64,000 nucleotides of DNA, taken from Bacillus pumilus. GTDB lineage: Bacteria; Bacillota; Bacilli; Bacillales; Bacillaceae. This document shows, in pieces, positions 9,162-18,155 of the stretch. The position numbers and the translations under genes were made by a program. The stretch is from positions 2,833,001 through 2,897,000 of the forward strand of contig NZ_CP101833.1 in the NCBI RefSeq assembly GCF_024498355.1. Direction: 5' to 3'. Position 1 is the stretch's first letter. Each line of letters opens with the position of its first letter. The notes below the pieces were generated by a model. The model saw only the letters and a program-made list of their open reading frames with translations, ran no database searches and was not told the origin of the DNA.

Positions 9162-9930
9162 AATCTTCTTTCTCCTTTTTCTCTGGCAAAACAATCGATG
9201 GAGCACCGGAATTTGTCCCGCTGCCATTATAATAATCTGGCACGTCCCCTTGAACGGCTTGTATGGAGACAGGAACAGAATTTTTGACGACGATGGTTTC
9301 AGATGCAAACGGAATGATGACTCTCACCTTCACCTCGATCAGAACACTAATATCAATCAAGGCATTGTTAATGCCATAAGGCTTAATGTTTTTTTCAACG
9401 TCCGTATGCGGATCACCAATGACACTAAATCGTACAGGCACTTTTGGTCCTAGGTTTGCGATCAGTGCATTACCAGACGCTTGCCCAAGTGGAATATTGT
9501 ATATAATGCCGTCATGGCCATCCGTTTGATCTTTTAATGCCTCTTTCGCTTCCTTTTGAAAATTCCCCTTTTCGATGTCCTCTAAATTTTTTTGAAGATG
9601 ACGTGACAGGTCAGCCATTGCTTTCGATGTTGCTTGCGCATTGAAATCGATGGTCGTTACTTTACCGTTCTCACTTGTATTCATGACCACCATATCCTTC
9701 ATATTCTCCTGATCGTCTGCAAAATCTTGAACAGAATATTGAATGAGATGATTGGCTATTCGCTCTGTTTCTAGTTCAGCAATGTGAATCAGGGTTGGTT
9801 TAATAGAACGGTTAATGAAAAATAGACTAATGACAGTTGAGAGCACAAAAAATAATATGGCAAGCAGCATCACGTAACGAAACGGCAAAGGGCCCTTTTT
9901 GTAGGGGCGATAACGGCGGTTCATTCTCAA
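9160..9930 (-). CDS. yunB: Sporulation protein YunB
   Basis: This 256-residue membrane-anchored protein has a basic N-terminus, one transmembrane helix at about residues 18-40, and an extracytoplasmic domain with FSVIGDPHTDVEKNIKPYGI. B. subtilis yunB is a sigma-E gene required for proper sporulation. The TTG start at 9930 follows a GGGGGGA site by seven T/A bases. ATG two codons later is an alternative. Confidence 0.88.
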   Translation of the reverse strand: MRMNRRYRPYKKGPLPFRYVMLLAILFFVLSTVISLFFINRSIKPTLIHIAELETERIANHLIQYSVQDFADDQENMKDMVVMNTSENGKVTTIDFNAQATSKAMADLSRHLQKNLEDIEKGNFQKEAKEALKDQTDGHDGIIYNIPLGQASGNALIANLGPKVPVRFSVIGDPHTDVEKNIKPYGINNALIDISVLIEVKVRVIIPFASETIVVKNSVPVSIQAVQGDVPDYYNGSGTNSGAPSIVLPEKKEKED

Positions 9931-9999
9931 TAAAAAATCCCCCCTTCTCCATTACAAGTGTATGCAGACAGGCGGGGGGATAGGAATCATCTCTTCATT

Positions 10000-10305
10000 T
10001 TATTTCACCATTTTTAATAATGCGTCTCTGCCGATTGTTCCAGCTGGAATGCCCAGCGCTTCAGCGGCGTATGTCACAGATTCTAAAGGCGCATCGAGCA
10101 ATTGCTCGATGGTTCTCACACCGACCGCTCTTCCTGCGATGATTCCTCTATCTGCAAGCTTTTCATTTAAGAGCCCGACATCAAGTGCACCGCACATAAT
10201 ATAACCATGCTCGTTTGTCACTGCCATAAAATTGGTCTTCGGCAGTTTGACGGTGACGGCTGTAAAGGAATGGCCATCAATTGTAATCGGTGTTAAATTC
10301 ACCAA
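10000..10305 (-). CDS. yunC: Conserved protein YunC (DUF1805)
   Basis: This 101-residue DUF1805 protein is nearly identical in pattern to B. subtilis YunC (KLPKTNFMAVTNEHGYIMCGALDVG). Its function is unknown. The TTG at 10305 gives MVNLTPI as in B. subtilis and has GAGGAG upstream; GTG one codon later is possible. It is flanked by yunB and yunD on the same strand. Confidence 0.88.
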   Translation of the reverse strand: MVNLTPITIDGHSFTAVTVKLPKTNFMAVTNEHGYIMCGALDVGLLNEKLADRGIIAGRAVGVRTIEQLLDAPLESVTYAAEALGIPAGTIGRDALLKMVK

Positions 10306-10373
10306 ATCCCTTCACTCCTCTCACCCACAATCTATGTGAAGAGAGGGCGAGTGTTGTTAGGCTGAAGCGGATT

Positions 10374-11747
10374 TCATCTTGCTTCCTTTAAGCGCCAGCT
10401 CAGCACATCACGTAAAAATTCCGGCATGAAATAGTCAATATGTTCATGGTCACGTATATGAGGAAACAGGGAGCCGAGTGTATACATATCTACTGTGCCA
10501 ATCGTATATGAATCATCCTCTTTGATTAATTGACCATGGACAAAGACTTCTTTCACCCGTTTGTTTTCGCCTTCTTCTAATGTATAGGTGAGTCCGCTGT
10601 ATAGCATTTTCCCCATCAATTCACCTCTAAAGCCGAAGCCTTTGATGCGCAGCTGTTCCATTTTTTCTTCACATGCCCGCTGAACGGTTTCTAGCAGCTG
10701 TTTACCGGTAAGCGTCACTCGAATTGGATTAATTGGATGCGGACATATCCGGTGGATCTCTTCTCTTGTCACGGCCCCAGCCTCTAATGAATCAAGCACC
10801 ATGCCTGCATTCATCATGCCGATATCTGCCCCGCACCAATCTTTAATGGCATCTGTTAACAGCTGAGGAAGCGGAGATTCATCGAACCATTTTGTTTCAA
10901 GCTTCGTCTCGACCGTCGCCACTTTTTCCTGCATCAGTGATTTTGCTCTTCTTTCAGCTTGCTGTAAGGTGGTGATGGCTTCATCCGATTCACTTATGAG
11001 CTGGTCCACTGATTGCACTGTCGCCTTTTTCTCTATGAGCTCGTTGCGCGTTGTGTCAATGGTCAGCTCTACACAGCCAATGTAATGCCCATACTTTTCA
11101 GCACATGCAAGCAGCACACCATTGTCCATCTCACCATGTTCTAAAAGATGATGCGTGTGCGCGCCTAAGATGATGTCAATTTCGGGAAAATCTTGGGCTA
11201 CCTCCCGATCATGGATGATACCAAGATGGGAAAGGAGCACAATCACATCAGCCTGTCCCTTCACTTCCTGCAGCATGTCCCGTATGCTGTCAAACGGGTC
11301 TATAATGTCCCAGCCCAGCTTTTCATATACAGGTGTATAAGCAATCGTTACCCCTAAGAGGCATATCTTCAGTCCATTTTTCATTGTGATCATATGATAA
11401 GGCTTTGCCCACGATGGTCTTTTGCCTTTCTCAAATAAATTAGACAAAATCACTGAAAATTGAGCCTCTTTGTATAATTGATCCAGTTGATCATGAGGCA
11501 GCGTAATGCCCTCATTATTACCAATCGTGACCCCATCATAGCCGAGCTGATCGAGGAGCTTGACGTTTACCTTTCCATAATCAGCTTCTGACACTAGGTT
11601 CACTCGGTCCATATGGTCGCCAATATCAAACAAAAGCATCTGATCGTGAACTTGACGCTTTTCTTCAATATAAGCGGCGATTTTTGGCCAGTTCTCAAAG
11701 TGGCTGTGCAAGTCGTTTGTATGATATAACCATAGCTTCTGCAGCAT
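10374..11747 (-). CDS. yunD: Metallophosphoesterase / 5'-nucleotidase-like YunD
   Basis: This 457-residue protein has the two-domain layout of bacterial UshA-type 5'-nucleotidases: an N-terminal calcineurin-like metal site (YHTNDLHSH, IGNNEG, LLSHLG, LGAHTHH) and a C-terminal nucleotide-binding domain (MNAGMVLDSL). The usual GNHE is GNNEG here, as recalled for YunD. No signal peptide is visible, so it is likely cytoplasmic. ATG follows GGGAGAG by 6 bases. Confidence 0.9.
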   Translation of the reverse strand: MLQKLWLYHTNDLHSHFENWPKIAAYIEEKRQVHDQMLLFDIGDHMDRVNLVSEADYGKVNVKLLDQLGYDGVTIGNNEGITLPHDQLDQLYKEAQFSVILSNLFEKGKRPSWAKPYHMITMKNGLKICLLGVTIAYTPVYEKLGWDIIDPFDSIRDMLQEVKGQADVIVLLSHLGIIHDREVAQDFPEIDIILGAHTHHLLEHGEMDNGVLLACAEKYGHYIGCVELTIDTTRNELIEKKATVQSVDQLISESDEAITTLQQAERRAKSLMQEKVATVETKLETKWFDESPLPQLLTDAIKDWCGADIGMMNAGMVLDSLEAGAVTREEIHRICPHPINPIRVTLTGKQLLETVQRACEEKMEQLRIKGFGFRGELMGKMLYSGLTYTLEEGENKRVKEVFVHGQLIKEDDSYTIGTVDMYTLGSLFPHIRDHEHIDYFMPEFLRDVLSWRLKEAR

Positions 11748-11810
11748 GTTGATCTCTCCCTCAAGTTGTCACTGAACCGTTTCATTCAGCTTGAAAGCCG
11801 CAGCTCTCAT

Positions 11811-12662
11811 TTAACTAAAAAAATCTAACTGCTTCGGGGATAAGCTTGAATAGGTAATATCCAGCAAATCAATCATTTGCTGGCCATTCGCCGCTGCATC
11901 TCCGCCGGAGTTATTATTAAACACAACATATACATCTTTCGATTGCTGATGCAGGATGTCGAGATTCTTTTTCCATTCCTTTAATTCAGCTTCATTATAT
12001 AAATATAAGTAACGCACTTCTCGCCAATTCTCATGGTCTGCTGGGTGAAGCCAGCCCTGTTTATTTCTTCCGTGAAAACGGACCAATGTTTTATCACGGT
12101 GTGTGGCTTGTATGACTGGCGGAATGGACCCTTCTCCGACTTGTGGTTCATCACAGACGGAATGAATCCACCCTTCTTTCTCCATAAAGGACAAGGTTTG
12201 CTCATAAAAATCGTTTGAAAACCATGTCCGGTTTCGGAATTCGAGGGCACACGGAATGTCACCCATCTTTTCCTTACACCATCTTAAATATTGGACATGC
12301 TCTTTTTTACAATCAAACCATGGTGGAAATTGAAACAGGACCATGGCCAGTTTCCCTTCTCGAATGAGCGGAGTCAATGAGAGGATAAAAGCGTCAAACA
12401 TTTCTTCCTTCGAAGCAAAAGGAATCTCGCCTCTTTGATGTCCGGTCATTCCTTGGTATGCTTTCACGACAAATTGAAAGGTGTCCGGTGTGTCCTTTAT
12501 CCACTTTTCATGATTGCGCTCAGGCTGAACAGCATAAAAGCTTGCATCCAGTTCCACAATAGGGAACGTTGACGCGTAGTGAAACAGCTTTTGAGAGCTT
12601 CCTATTTTCGGCGGGTAAAGACTGTCATGATCCCCCCAGCCAGTTAATCCGATATAAATCAT
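11811..12662 (-). CDS. yunF: DUF72 protein YunF
   Basis: This 283-residue DUF72 TIM-barrel-type protein has conserved YIGLTGWGDH at the start, VELDASFYAVQ and the C-terminal VVFNNNSGGDAAANGQQM. Its biochemical role is unknown. ATG 12662 is preferred over the GTG at 12671, because AGAGGTGA lies just before it. B. subtilis carries yunE between yunD and yunF; it is absent here. Confidence 0.88.
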   Translation of the reverse strand: MIYIGLTGWGDHDSLYPPKIGSSQKLFHYASTFPIVELDASFYAVQPERNHEKWIKDTPDTFQFVVKAYQGMTGHQRGEIPFASKEEMFDAFILSLTPLIREGKLAMVLFQFPPWFDCKKEHVQYLRWCKEKMGDIPCALEFRNRTWFSNDFYEQTLSFMEKEGWIHSVCDEPQVGEGSIPPVIQATHRDKTLVRFHGRNKQGWLHPADHENWREVRYLYLYNEAELKEWKKNLDILHQQSKDVYVVFNNNSGGDAAANGQQMIDLLDITYSSLSPKQLDFFS

Positions 12663-12976
12663 GTATCTCACCTCTTGCCACTTATGGGTATAGGCGGCTT
12701 TCCCACATCAAAGCCTTTGTCTCTTGGGATACCCATATTTCTGAAAGAAATTCTTCTGTCTACAACATATCACATTTGCCCGTAATTCTGAATGAAGATG
12801 ACTGTTGGCACGCGATTGTGTCCTATCCACCCTGTTTGCTTGTGATATTAGTTGACAACTTTCTATGTAAAATGATTTTAGCTGATAACATAATGCATAT
12901 CAGAGATGTTAACAGCGCTTGTCCATTTTTTTATTCATCTTCACCAACAGCTTTGGCTCTCAATAAAGGAGATTGA
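12663..12976. other. Intergenic region between divergent yunF and pucR
   Basis: This 314-base gap has no convincing long gene. It must hold the promoters of both flanking genes. A long-range inverted repeat, TATGGGTAT (12685-12693) and ATACCCATA (12729-12737), lies just before yunF. On the minus strand a 22-codon frame starts in this repeat and stops inside the yunF ribosome site. No strong ribosome site precedes it. Confidence 0.5.
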
Positions 12977-14152
12977 GTGGATATGAACATGGCCAATCAT
13001 CATTTTGAAGCATTACAAAAAATGACCCAAAGGATTCACAGACCTGTCTATTTACTGAACCGGTATGGACAGATTCTCTACACCTCGCACACAATGATGA
13101 CAAGCCCAGAATTGATTCAAGTCCTCCATTTTTTTCAGAGCACGACAAGCCATTATTTTTCTATGGTACATGGTAAGCAAACCTTTTCCGTCTTTCCCAT
13201 TTATATCACCGAACATACATGTGATTATTTAGTGGTCCTTTCCTTCATTCCACCACAGGAAAAAGAACTGCATGTGATGATTGAACACGCTGTAAATGAA
13301 TTGTCAATTGCACGAATGAGGCAACATGCCATCGAACAAACGGCCAAGCGGGCCCGAAATGAAGGGTTTCGCAGATGGATAGAAGGTGCAGTGTCTTCCG
13401 AGCAAGACGTTGTCCGACTTGCACAGACGTTTGGATTAAGCACAGGGAGCACCTATTTATGTATGGTCTGTCAGTTTGATCAGAGTAGTGATTCCACATG
13501 TTTGATTGAGCAGCAAATCGTTTTAGATCAAGTGGTTGATTTGCTTGAATACGCACTTCCAAGCTGTCCATTTCCCGCCTTTCTTTTTGTCAAAGCGGAT
13601 ATGGGCATTCTATTGATGGAAGAGACAGGCAGCTGGTCTGAGGTAAGCGACATGCTCATCTCTTTTTTAAAACAATTGCAGCTGCTCGTGAAAAAACATA
13701 TGAATGGCACCATTTCCTTTGGTGTGAGCCTGACGGGACACCTCATCACCCATCTGATTGAAGGTTACAGCGAAGCATTCGATGCTCTTCAAGCAGGCCG
13801 GCTCTCATCGCGCACTGAATACATTCAGTTCTATCAGGCAAAGGATGTGCCAGATTTACTGAAGCTGATTCCAAGAAAGGATTTAGTCACGTTCCACCAA
13901 CTGCACCTTCACCCATTATATGAACCATCACTAGTCGACCAAAGCCTCCTCCACACCTTATCTGTGTATTTAGAGACACATTGCCACATTTCAGAAACAG
14001 CCAAGCGTTTGTATGTTCATCGCAACACTGTCATTTATCGACTGGAGAAGTGCGAGGAATTGCTTCGAATCAGCTTAAAAGACCCTGACGCAACACTGCG
14101 GCTCCGCTTAGCTTTACGCATTCAAATGCATTTCTCATCCCATTCTTATTGA
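12977..14152 (+). CDS. pucR: PucR/CdaR-type transcriptional regulator
   Basis: This 391-residue regulator is probably equivalent to PucR, the purine-catabolism regulator of B. subtilis. Visible parts are an N-terminal sensor-like region, a central GGDEF-like region and a C-terminal helix-turn-helix of the PucR family (SETAKRLYVHRNTVIYRLEKCEELL). It is about 140 residues shorter than the 531-residue B. subtilis protein and seems to lack the N-terminal PucR domain. AAAGGAG lies 5 bases before GTG 12977 and 11 before ATG 12983. Position after yunF and near pucG supports the assignment, but no other purine-degradation genes lie nearby. Confidence 0.7.
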   Translation: MDMNMANHHFEALQKMTQRIHRPVYLLNRYGQILYTSHTMMTSPELIQVLHFFQSTTSHYFSMVHGKQTFSVFPIYITEHTCDYLVVLSFIPPQEKELHVMIEHAVNELSIARMRQHAIEQTAKRARNEGFRRWIEGAVSSEQDVVRLAQTFGLSTGSTYLCMVCQFDQSSDSTCLIEQQIVLDQVVDLLEYALPSCPFPAFLFVKADMGILLMEETGSWSEVSDMLISFLKQLQLLVKKHMNGTISFGVSLTGHLITHLIEGYSEAFDALQAGRLSSRTEYIQFYQAKDVPDLLKLIPRKDLVTFHQLHLHPLYEPSLVDQSLLHTLSVYLETHCHISETAKRLYVHRNTVIYRLEKCEELLRISLKDPDATLRLRLALRIQMHFSSHSY

Positions 14153-14200
14153 ATCTTTTTTTCTAGAACTTCGTATAGTTTGGAGGAGAAAAAGTGAGAC

Positions 14201-14314
14201 ATGAGGAGTGGTGACAAATGGAAGGTATCTGATCCATACGGCAGTATAGAGGTCGAGATTGATATTACCATTGTGAAAAATGCCAATCAACCATTTTTTA
14301 CACAAAATGTATAA
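14201..14314 (+). CDS. Possible 37-residue peptide
   Basis: A short frame encodes MRSGDKWKVSDPYGSIEVEI and ends KNANQPFFTQNV. GGAGGAG lies 12 bases upstream, a long spacing. It is acidic and has no signal or membrane segment. It may be a real small protein, a remnant or chance. The following bases to 14446 contain nothing else recognised apart from the MFS terminator. Confidence 0.25.
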   Translation: MRSGDKWKVSDPYGSIEVEIDITIVKNANQPFFTQNV

Positions 14315-14446
14315 TGCAGTATTTCATTAACAACTTTTTAAAGGTTGAAAAGATCTAAATCTATTGTTTTCCTCTCCTCTAATTTTCACCTAGATAACAT
14401 GTATACTATTTCTAGTTGGAATTTTTCTAAATAGATTTCATTCATT

Positions 14447-14475
14447 TAAAAAAGACTGTAGATCAACTACAATCT
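14447..14475 (-). terminator. Terminator of the MFS gene
   Basis: On the minus strand, AAGATTGTAG and CTACAGTCTT pair (one mismatch) around TTGAT and are followed by TTTTTT. The hairpin includes the stop codon of the MFS gene. Confidence 0.75.
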
Positions 14476-15666
14476 TCTTGGCATAACGTGAGTATGCTCT
14501 ACTTTTTTCGCCCATATGATAGACGCTATGAAACTGGCGCAAAGCACAAGTGTCCCAAACATAAAAGGAAGCTCAATATTCACATCAAATAAAATTCCCG
14601 CAAGGCTTGGTCCGACGATGTTGGCAAGACTCATAAAGGATGTATTGAGACCGCCTGCTAACCCTTGCTGATTCCCGGCCATTTTGGACAACAATGTATT
14701 GAGGGCTGGACGAACAAAAGAGGTAGCCGACAAAAATAAAATCGAACCTGTAAAAATCCACCAAAAAGACGGCGCAAAACGGCAGGCGATCAGCATGATA
14801 GCTGCACCTAGCAGCGCATAACGCACGACACGCATCTCACCAAATCGTTTCACACAGGTATTCACTAACGCACCTTGGACAAGTACTCCGGCAAGTCCGG
14901 CCACCGTAATGACAAATGCAATATCCTTCGGTGTAAATCCGTGTTTTTGGTCTACATATAAACCGAAAATCGATTCAAAATGAATGATTCCAAAATTGAG
15001 GACAAAGGCCAATATAAACAAAAAGCCATAGGATGTCTTTAAAGCTTGAGTCATCTGCACAAAAGGATTGAAATGAATGTCTTTGTTCAACCGCGCTTCT
15101 TCCTGCTTTTCCTTTGTTAGTGTTTCAGGTAAAAACAGGATGGATAACAGGGTAGATAGTGCTGCAAAAGAACCTGCGATGAGAAAAGGAAAAGCGATCC
15201 CGAACTCAACCAAATATCCGCCTACGCCCGGTCCAATGACAAAACCTAGTGTCATCGCTGCACTAAATAGGCCCATCCCTTTCCCCCGGTCCTTTTCACT
15301 TGTAATATCAGCGATGTATGCAAACATGGCCGGCATCAGCAAAGCTCCTGCAGCCCCGCCTAAAAACCGAGACACAAACAGCATCCAAAGCTGATCGGCA
15401 AACGCAAAAATAAATTGGGCAATGGTAAAGCCAGCAATCCCGGCAATAATCAATTTTCTCCGTCCAAATCGATCAGTCAATACGCCGGCGATCGGTGATA
15501 ACGCAAATTGTGTCAGACCCGTTGCAGCAACGAGAAAACCAAGTGTTTTTCCTGTTGCCCCAAAGGCTTCAATGTAACTCGGCATGACAGGAACAATGAG
15601 GCCAAAGCCAAGCATGGCAATAAATATATTGAGCATCAAAATATATAATCTGCCCATTTTCTTCAT
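14467..15666 (-). CDS. MFS multidrug efflux protein (Bmr/NorA-like)
   Basis: This 399-residue major facilitator has about twelve hydrophobic helices and the DHA1 signatures: motif A LTDRFGRRK after helix 2 and the helix-5 motif GFVIGPGVGGYL typical of drug/proton antiporters. It resembles B. subtilis Bmr/Blt along its length (for example FVRPALNTLLSKMAGNQQG). The drug substrate is unknown. ATG 15666 has AAGAGG 9 bases upstream; the longer frame to 15708 was not used. It lies between pucR and pucG, but nothing shows a purine transport role. Confidence 0.85.
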   Translation of the reverse strand: MKKMGRLYILMLNIFIAMLGFGLIVPVMPSYIEAFGATGKTLGFLVAATGLTQFALSPIAGVLTDRFGRRKLIIAGIAGFTIAQFIFAFADQLWMLFVSRFLGGAAGALLMPAMFAYIADITSEKDRGKGMGLFSAAMTLGFVIGPGVGGYLVEFGIAFPFLIAGSFAALSTLLSILFLPETLTKEKQEEARLNKDIHFNPFVQMTQALKTSYGFLFILAFVLNFGIIHFESIFGLYVDQKHGFTPKDIAFVITVAGLAGVLVQGALVNTCVKRFGEMRVVRYALLGAAIMLIACRFAPSFWWIFTGSILFLSATSFVRPALNTLLSKMAGNQQGLAGGLNTSFMSLANIVGPSLAGILFDVNIELPFMFGTLVLCASFIASIIWAKKVEHTHVMPRRL

Positions 15667-15787
15667 ATCAAAAAACCTCTTTCTGCAAATAAATGAAAAT
15701 GATGACAAAAATGATAAGAACTTCTCCAGTATAGCGATACCGCCGCCTATAAGTCTAGTTTTTCAAAAATTAGTGTTCTTTTCCAAA

Positions 15788-15814
15788 TAAAAAATACCCG
15801 CAGATTGCGAGTAT
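15788..15814 (-). terminator. Terminator after pucG
   Basis: On the minus strand ATACTCGCA and TGCGGGTAT pair around ATC and are followed by a TTTTTT run. Confidence 0.75.
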
Positions 15815-15825
15815 GAGAAATCACT

Positions 15826-17052
15826 TTATTCAGCTTGTTCATAGATAGAAAGAGCCGCCTGTAGTCCAGCTCCGCATGTAATGGCCGCGCCGTATTTGAT
15901 CAACATCGCTTCAAGTCCTGCTAAAACAAACAGGACATTTTCCTTTCGGCAGCTATAGCCCATTGTGCCGATTCTCCATATACGCCCCGCAAGCGGTCCA
16001 AATGAACTCGCAATTTCAATCCCAAAATGATGGAGCAGATCGGCACGTACCGCTTCGCCATCAATACCATTTGGAATCAGAACACATGTCACAACCGGCA
16101 TTTTACAACCCAGATCGCCAAATAATTCAAGCCCCATCGCTTCAAGACCTTTCATCAAGGCTTTCTCATGATATGCGTGACGCTGAAAACGTTCAGCCAG
16201 CCCTTCTTCCAGCACAAGGCGAACCCCTTCTCTGAGTGCATAAAGCATAGTTGTCGCTTCCGTATGATGATTTAATCGTCTTGGACTCCAATAATCCTGG
16301 AGCTGGCTCAGATCAAAATAATTGCTTTTGATTGGAGAAATATCTATCTGTTCTTGCAGTTCGTCCTGTGTCGCAATGCCTTTTTCTACTTTCTTTCTCG
16401 ATTCAACGACAGCCGCCACCCGGTCATTATATGTGATAGGTGACATGCCTGATGGAACAGACAAGCATTTCTGTGTGCCGCCAATTGCCGCATCAATCTT
16501 CCATTCGTCCACTTTGACCTCGACACCGCCAATTGTTGCCACAGCGTCTACAATGAACAGAGCATCAAGTGCTCGGCACGCTTCACCAATTTGCTGCAAT
16601 GGCTGCAATCTCCCTGTGGATGTTTCACCGTGGACCATCGCGACGATTTTAGGCTTGACCTGATTCATTTCAGCGATGATGTCGCCAGGATCAAAAACCT
16701 TTCCCCATTCACATTCCATTGTATGTACCTCAGCACCGTAGCGCTGTCCTATTTCAATGAGCAAATGACCGAAGCGGCCAAAGACAGGAACAAGCATAAT
16801 GTCTCCAGGCTCGATCACACTAGCAAGCACAGCTTCAAGCCCTGAACGGGACGTACCATCAATTGGATAAGCCCATTCATTTTCTGTTTGAAAAAGAGAC
16901 CGCAATAAGGTCATGGTTTCATTCATAATCTGTGTAAATGCAGGGTCAAATTGACCAAGAATCGGTGTACTCATCACGCGGAGCACTCTCGGGTCTACTT
17001 CAACAGGTCCTGGTGTCATAATGGTTCTCGAAGGTGTTTGCAGTTCTTTCAC
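15826..17052 (-). CDS. pucG: (S)-ureidoglycine-glyoxylate aminotransferase PucG
   Basis: This 408-residue class V PLP aminotransferase is very close to B. subtilis PucG, which transaminates (S)-ureidoglycine with glyoxylate in ureide catabolism. Shared segments include TIMTPGPVEVDPRVLRVMST near the N-terminus, HGETSTGRL, and IGGTQKCLSVPSGM with the PLP lysine. GTG 17052 was chosen: GAGAGG lies about 9 bases upstream and MKELQTPSRT aligns to the recalled B. subtilis N-terminus, whereas ATG 17061 lies too close to its site. The remaining puc genes are not in this window, so the pathway cannot be confirmed here. Confidence 0.88.
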   Translation of the reverse strand: MKELQTPSRTIMTPGPVEVDPRVLRVMSTPILGQFDPAFTQIMNETMTLLRSLFQTENEWAYPIDGTSRSGLEAVLASVIEPGDIMLVPVFGRFGHLLIEIGQRYGAEVHTMECEWGKVFDPGDIIAEMNQVKPKIVAMVHGETSTGRLQPLQQIGEACRALDALFIVDAVATIGGVEVKVDEWKIDAAIGGTQKCLSVPSGMSPITYNDRVAAVVESRKKVEKGIATQDELQEQIDISPIKSNYFDLSQLQDYWSPRRLNHHTEATTMLYALREGVRLVLEEGLAERFQRHAYHEKALMKGLEAMGLELFGDLGCKMPVVTCVLIPNGIDGEAVRADLLHHFGIEIASSFGPLAGRIWRIGTMGYSCRKENVLFVLAGLEAMLIKYGAAITCGAGLQAALSIYEQAE

Positions 17053-17232
17053 GTTATCCATCCTCTCCCTTGCTGTCCATCCTTATAAGCCCACTTATAC
17101 AGTAATGCTTCTAAAATAGCAATCTCTTTTCCCACGAATTGATTACATAAAATTTACGATAAATCCATTTATTTCTTCATAACAATATGATAGAAATAAA
17201 GAGAATACATTCTCTATCAAGGAGGAAATAGA

Positions 17233-18111
17233 ATGAAAAAAACATTATTTGGAACCGTGGCCGCCGGGATCATGATTTTCGGCACACTAGCCACTCCGCT
17301 GCCTCCAGCTGCGAATGCTCAAGGCTTCTCTCTAAATGAACCGAGCCAAACGATCACCTTTTCCCCGTTACAGCTTCAAAACGAAACATCTACACAACAA
17401 GCGCAAACAAACGCCACAAGCCAAATCAATTCCTATTATCAATCTGCTAATGGCAAATCAGGACCCGCTCTTAAGAAAGCTTTACACGATATTATCGATG
17501 ATCATACGCAGCTATCCTACAGTGAGGTATGGAATGCATTAAAGAAAACGGATGAAGATCCAAATCAGCCAAACAATGTTCTTTTGCTTTATAGCGGAGT
17601 CTCCCGTTCAAAGCAAGCGAGTGGTGGAAATGTCGGCCAGTGGAATCGAGAGCATGTGTGGGCAAAGTCTCATGGCAATTTTGGGACAAGCCAAGGACCT
17701 GGGACAGATCTCCATCACCTTCGTGCAACAGATGTGCAAACGAATAGCACACGCGGAAATTTAGATTTCGACATGGGCGGAAATGAATACAAAGGCGCGC
17801 CTGGCAACTTCTACGATAGCGACTCTTTCGAACCTCACAGCCGGGTCAAAGGGGATGTGGCGAGAATGCTCTTTTATATGGCGGTTCGATACGAAGGCGA
17901 TGACCGCTTTCCAGATTTAGAATTGAACAACAAAGTGAATAATAGAAGCGCCCCTCTTCACGGCAAAATGTCCGTGCTTCTGAAATGGCACAAGCAAGAT
18001 CCAGTCGATCAAATCGAACGGAATCGCAACGAGACCATTTATCAAATATATCAGCACAACCGCAACCCTTTCATCGATCACCCTGAATGGGCAAGCGCGA
18101 TTTGGGAATAA
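17233..18111 (+). CDS. bsn: Secreted endonuclease I family nuclease (Bsn)
   Basis: This 292-residue secreted nuclease resembles the extracellular ribonuclease Bsn (YurI) of B. subtilis. A cleavable signal peptide ends near PPAANAQG. The endonuclease I active-site region WNREHVWAKSHG carries the catalytic His, followed by GTDLHHLR and a C-terminal HNRNPFIDHPEWA, which is strongly conserved. AAGGAGG lies before the ATG. It is monocistronic and ends in a strong terminator. Confidence 0.93.
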   Translation: MKKTLFGTVAAGIMIFGTLATPLPPAANAQGFSLNEPSQTITFSPLQLQNETSTQQAQTNATSQINSYYQSANGKSGPALKKALHDIIDDHTQLSYSEVWNALKKTDEDPNQPNNVLLLYSGVSRSKQASGGNVGQWNREHVWAKSHGNFGTSQGPGTDLHHLRATDVQTNSTRGNLDFDMGGNEYKGAPGNFYDSDSFEPHSRVKGDVARMLFYMAVRYEGDDRFPDLELNNKVNNRSAPLHGKMSVLLKWHKQDPVDQIERNRNETIYQIYQHNRNPFIDHPEWASAIWE

Positions 18112-18116
18112 AACGA

Positions 18117-18155
18117 AAAGGCACTGCTACGAGCAAGCAGTGCCTTTCTTTTTTT
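18117..18155. terminator. Terminator bsn / FhuF-like gene
   Basis: AAAGGCACTGCT and AGCAGTGCCTTT form a 12-base stem with a T-rich tail on the plus strand. It lies between convergent bsn and the FhuF-like gene, overlapping the end of the latter. Confidence 0.9.

Noticed and set aside
8911..9453. 180-codon plus-strand frame over lytH end and yunB
   Set aside because: It is in another frame of lytH and opposite yunB, crosses their shared terminator, and has low-complexity frame-shift composition.
12569..12976. 135-codon plus-strand frame before pucR
   Set aside because: It begins inside yunF on the opposite strand, has no ribosome site and no recognisable protein pattern; the gap is better read as a control region.
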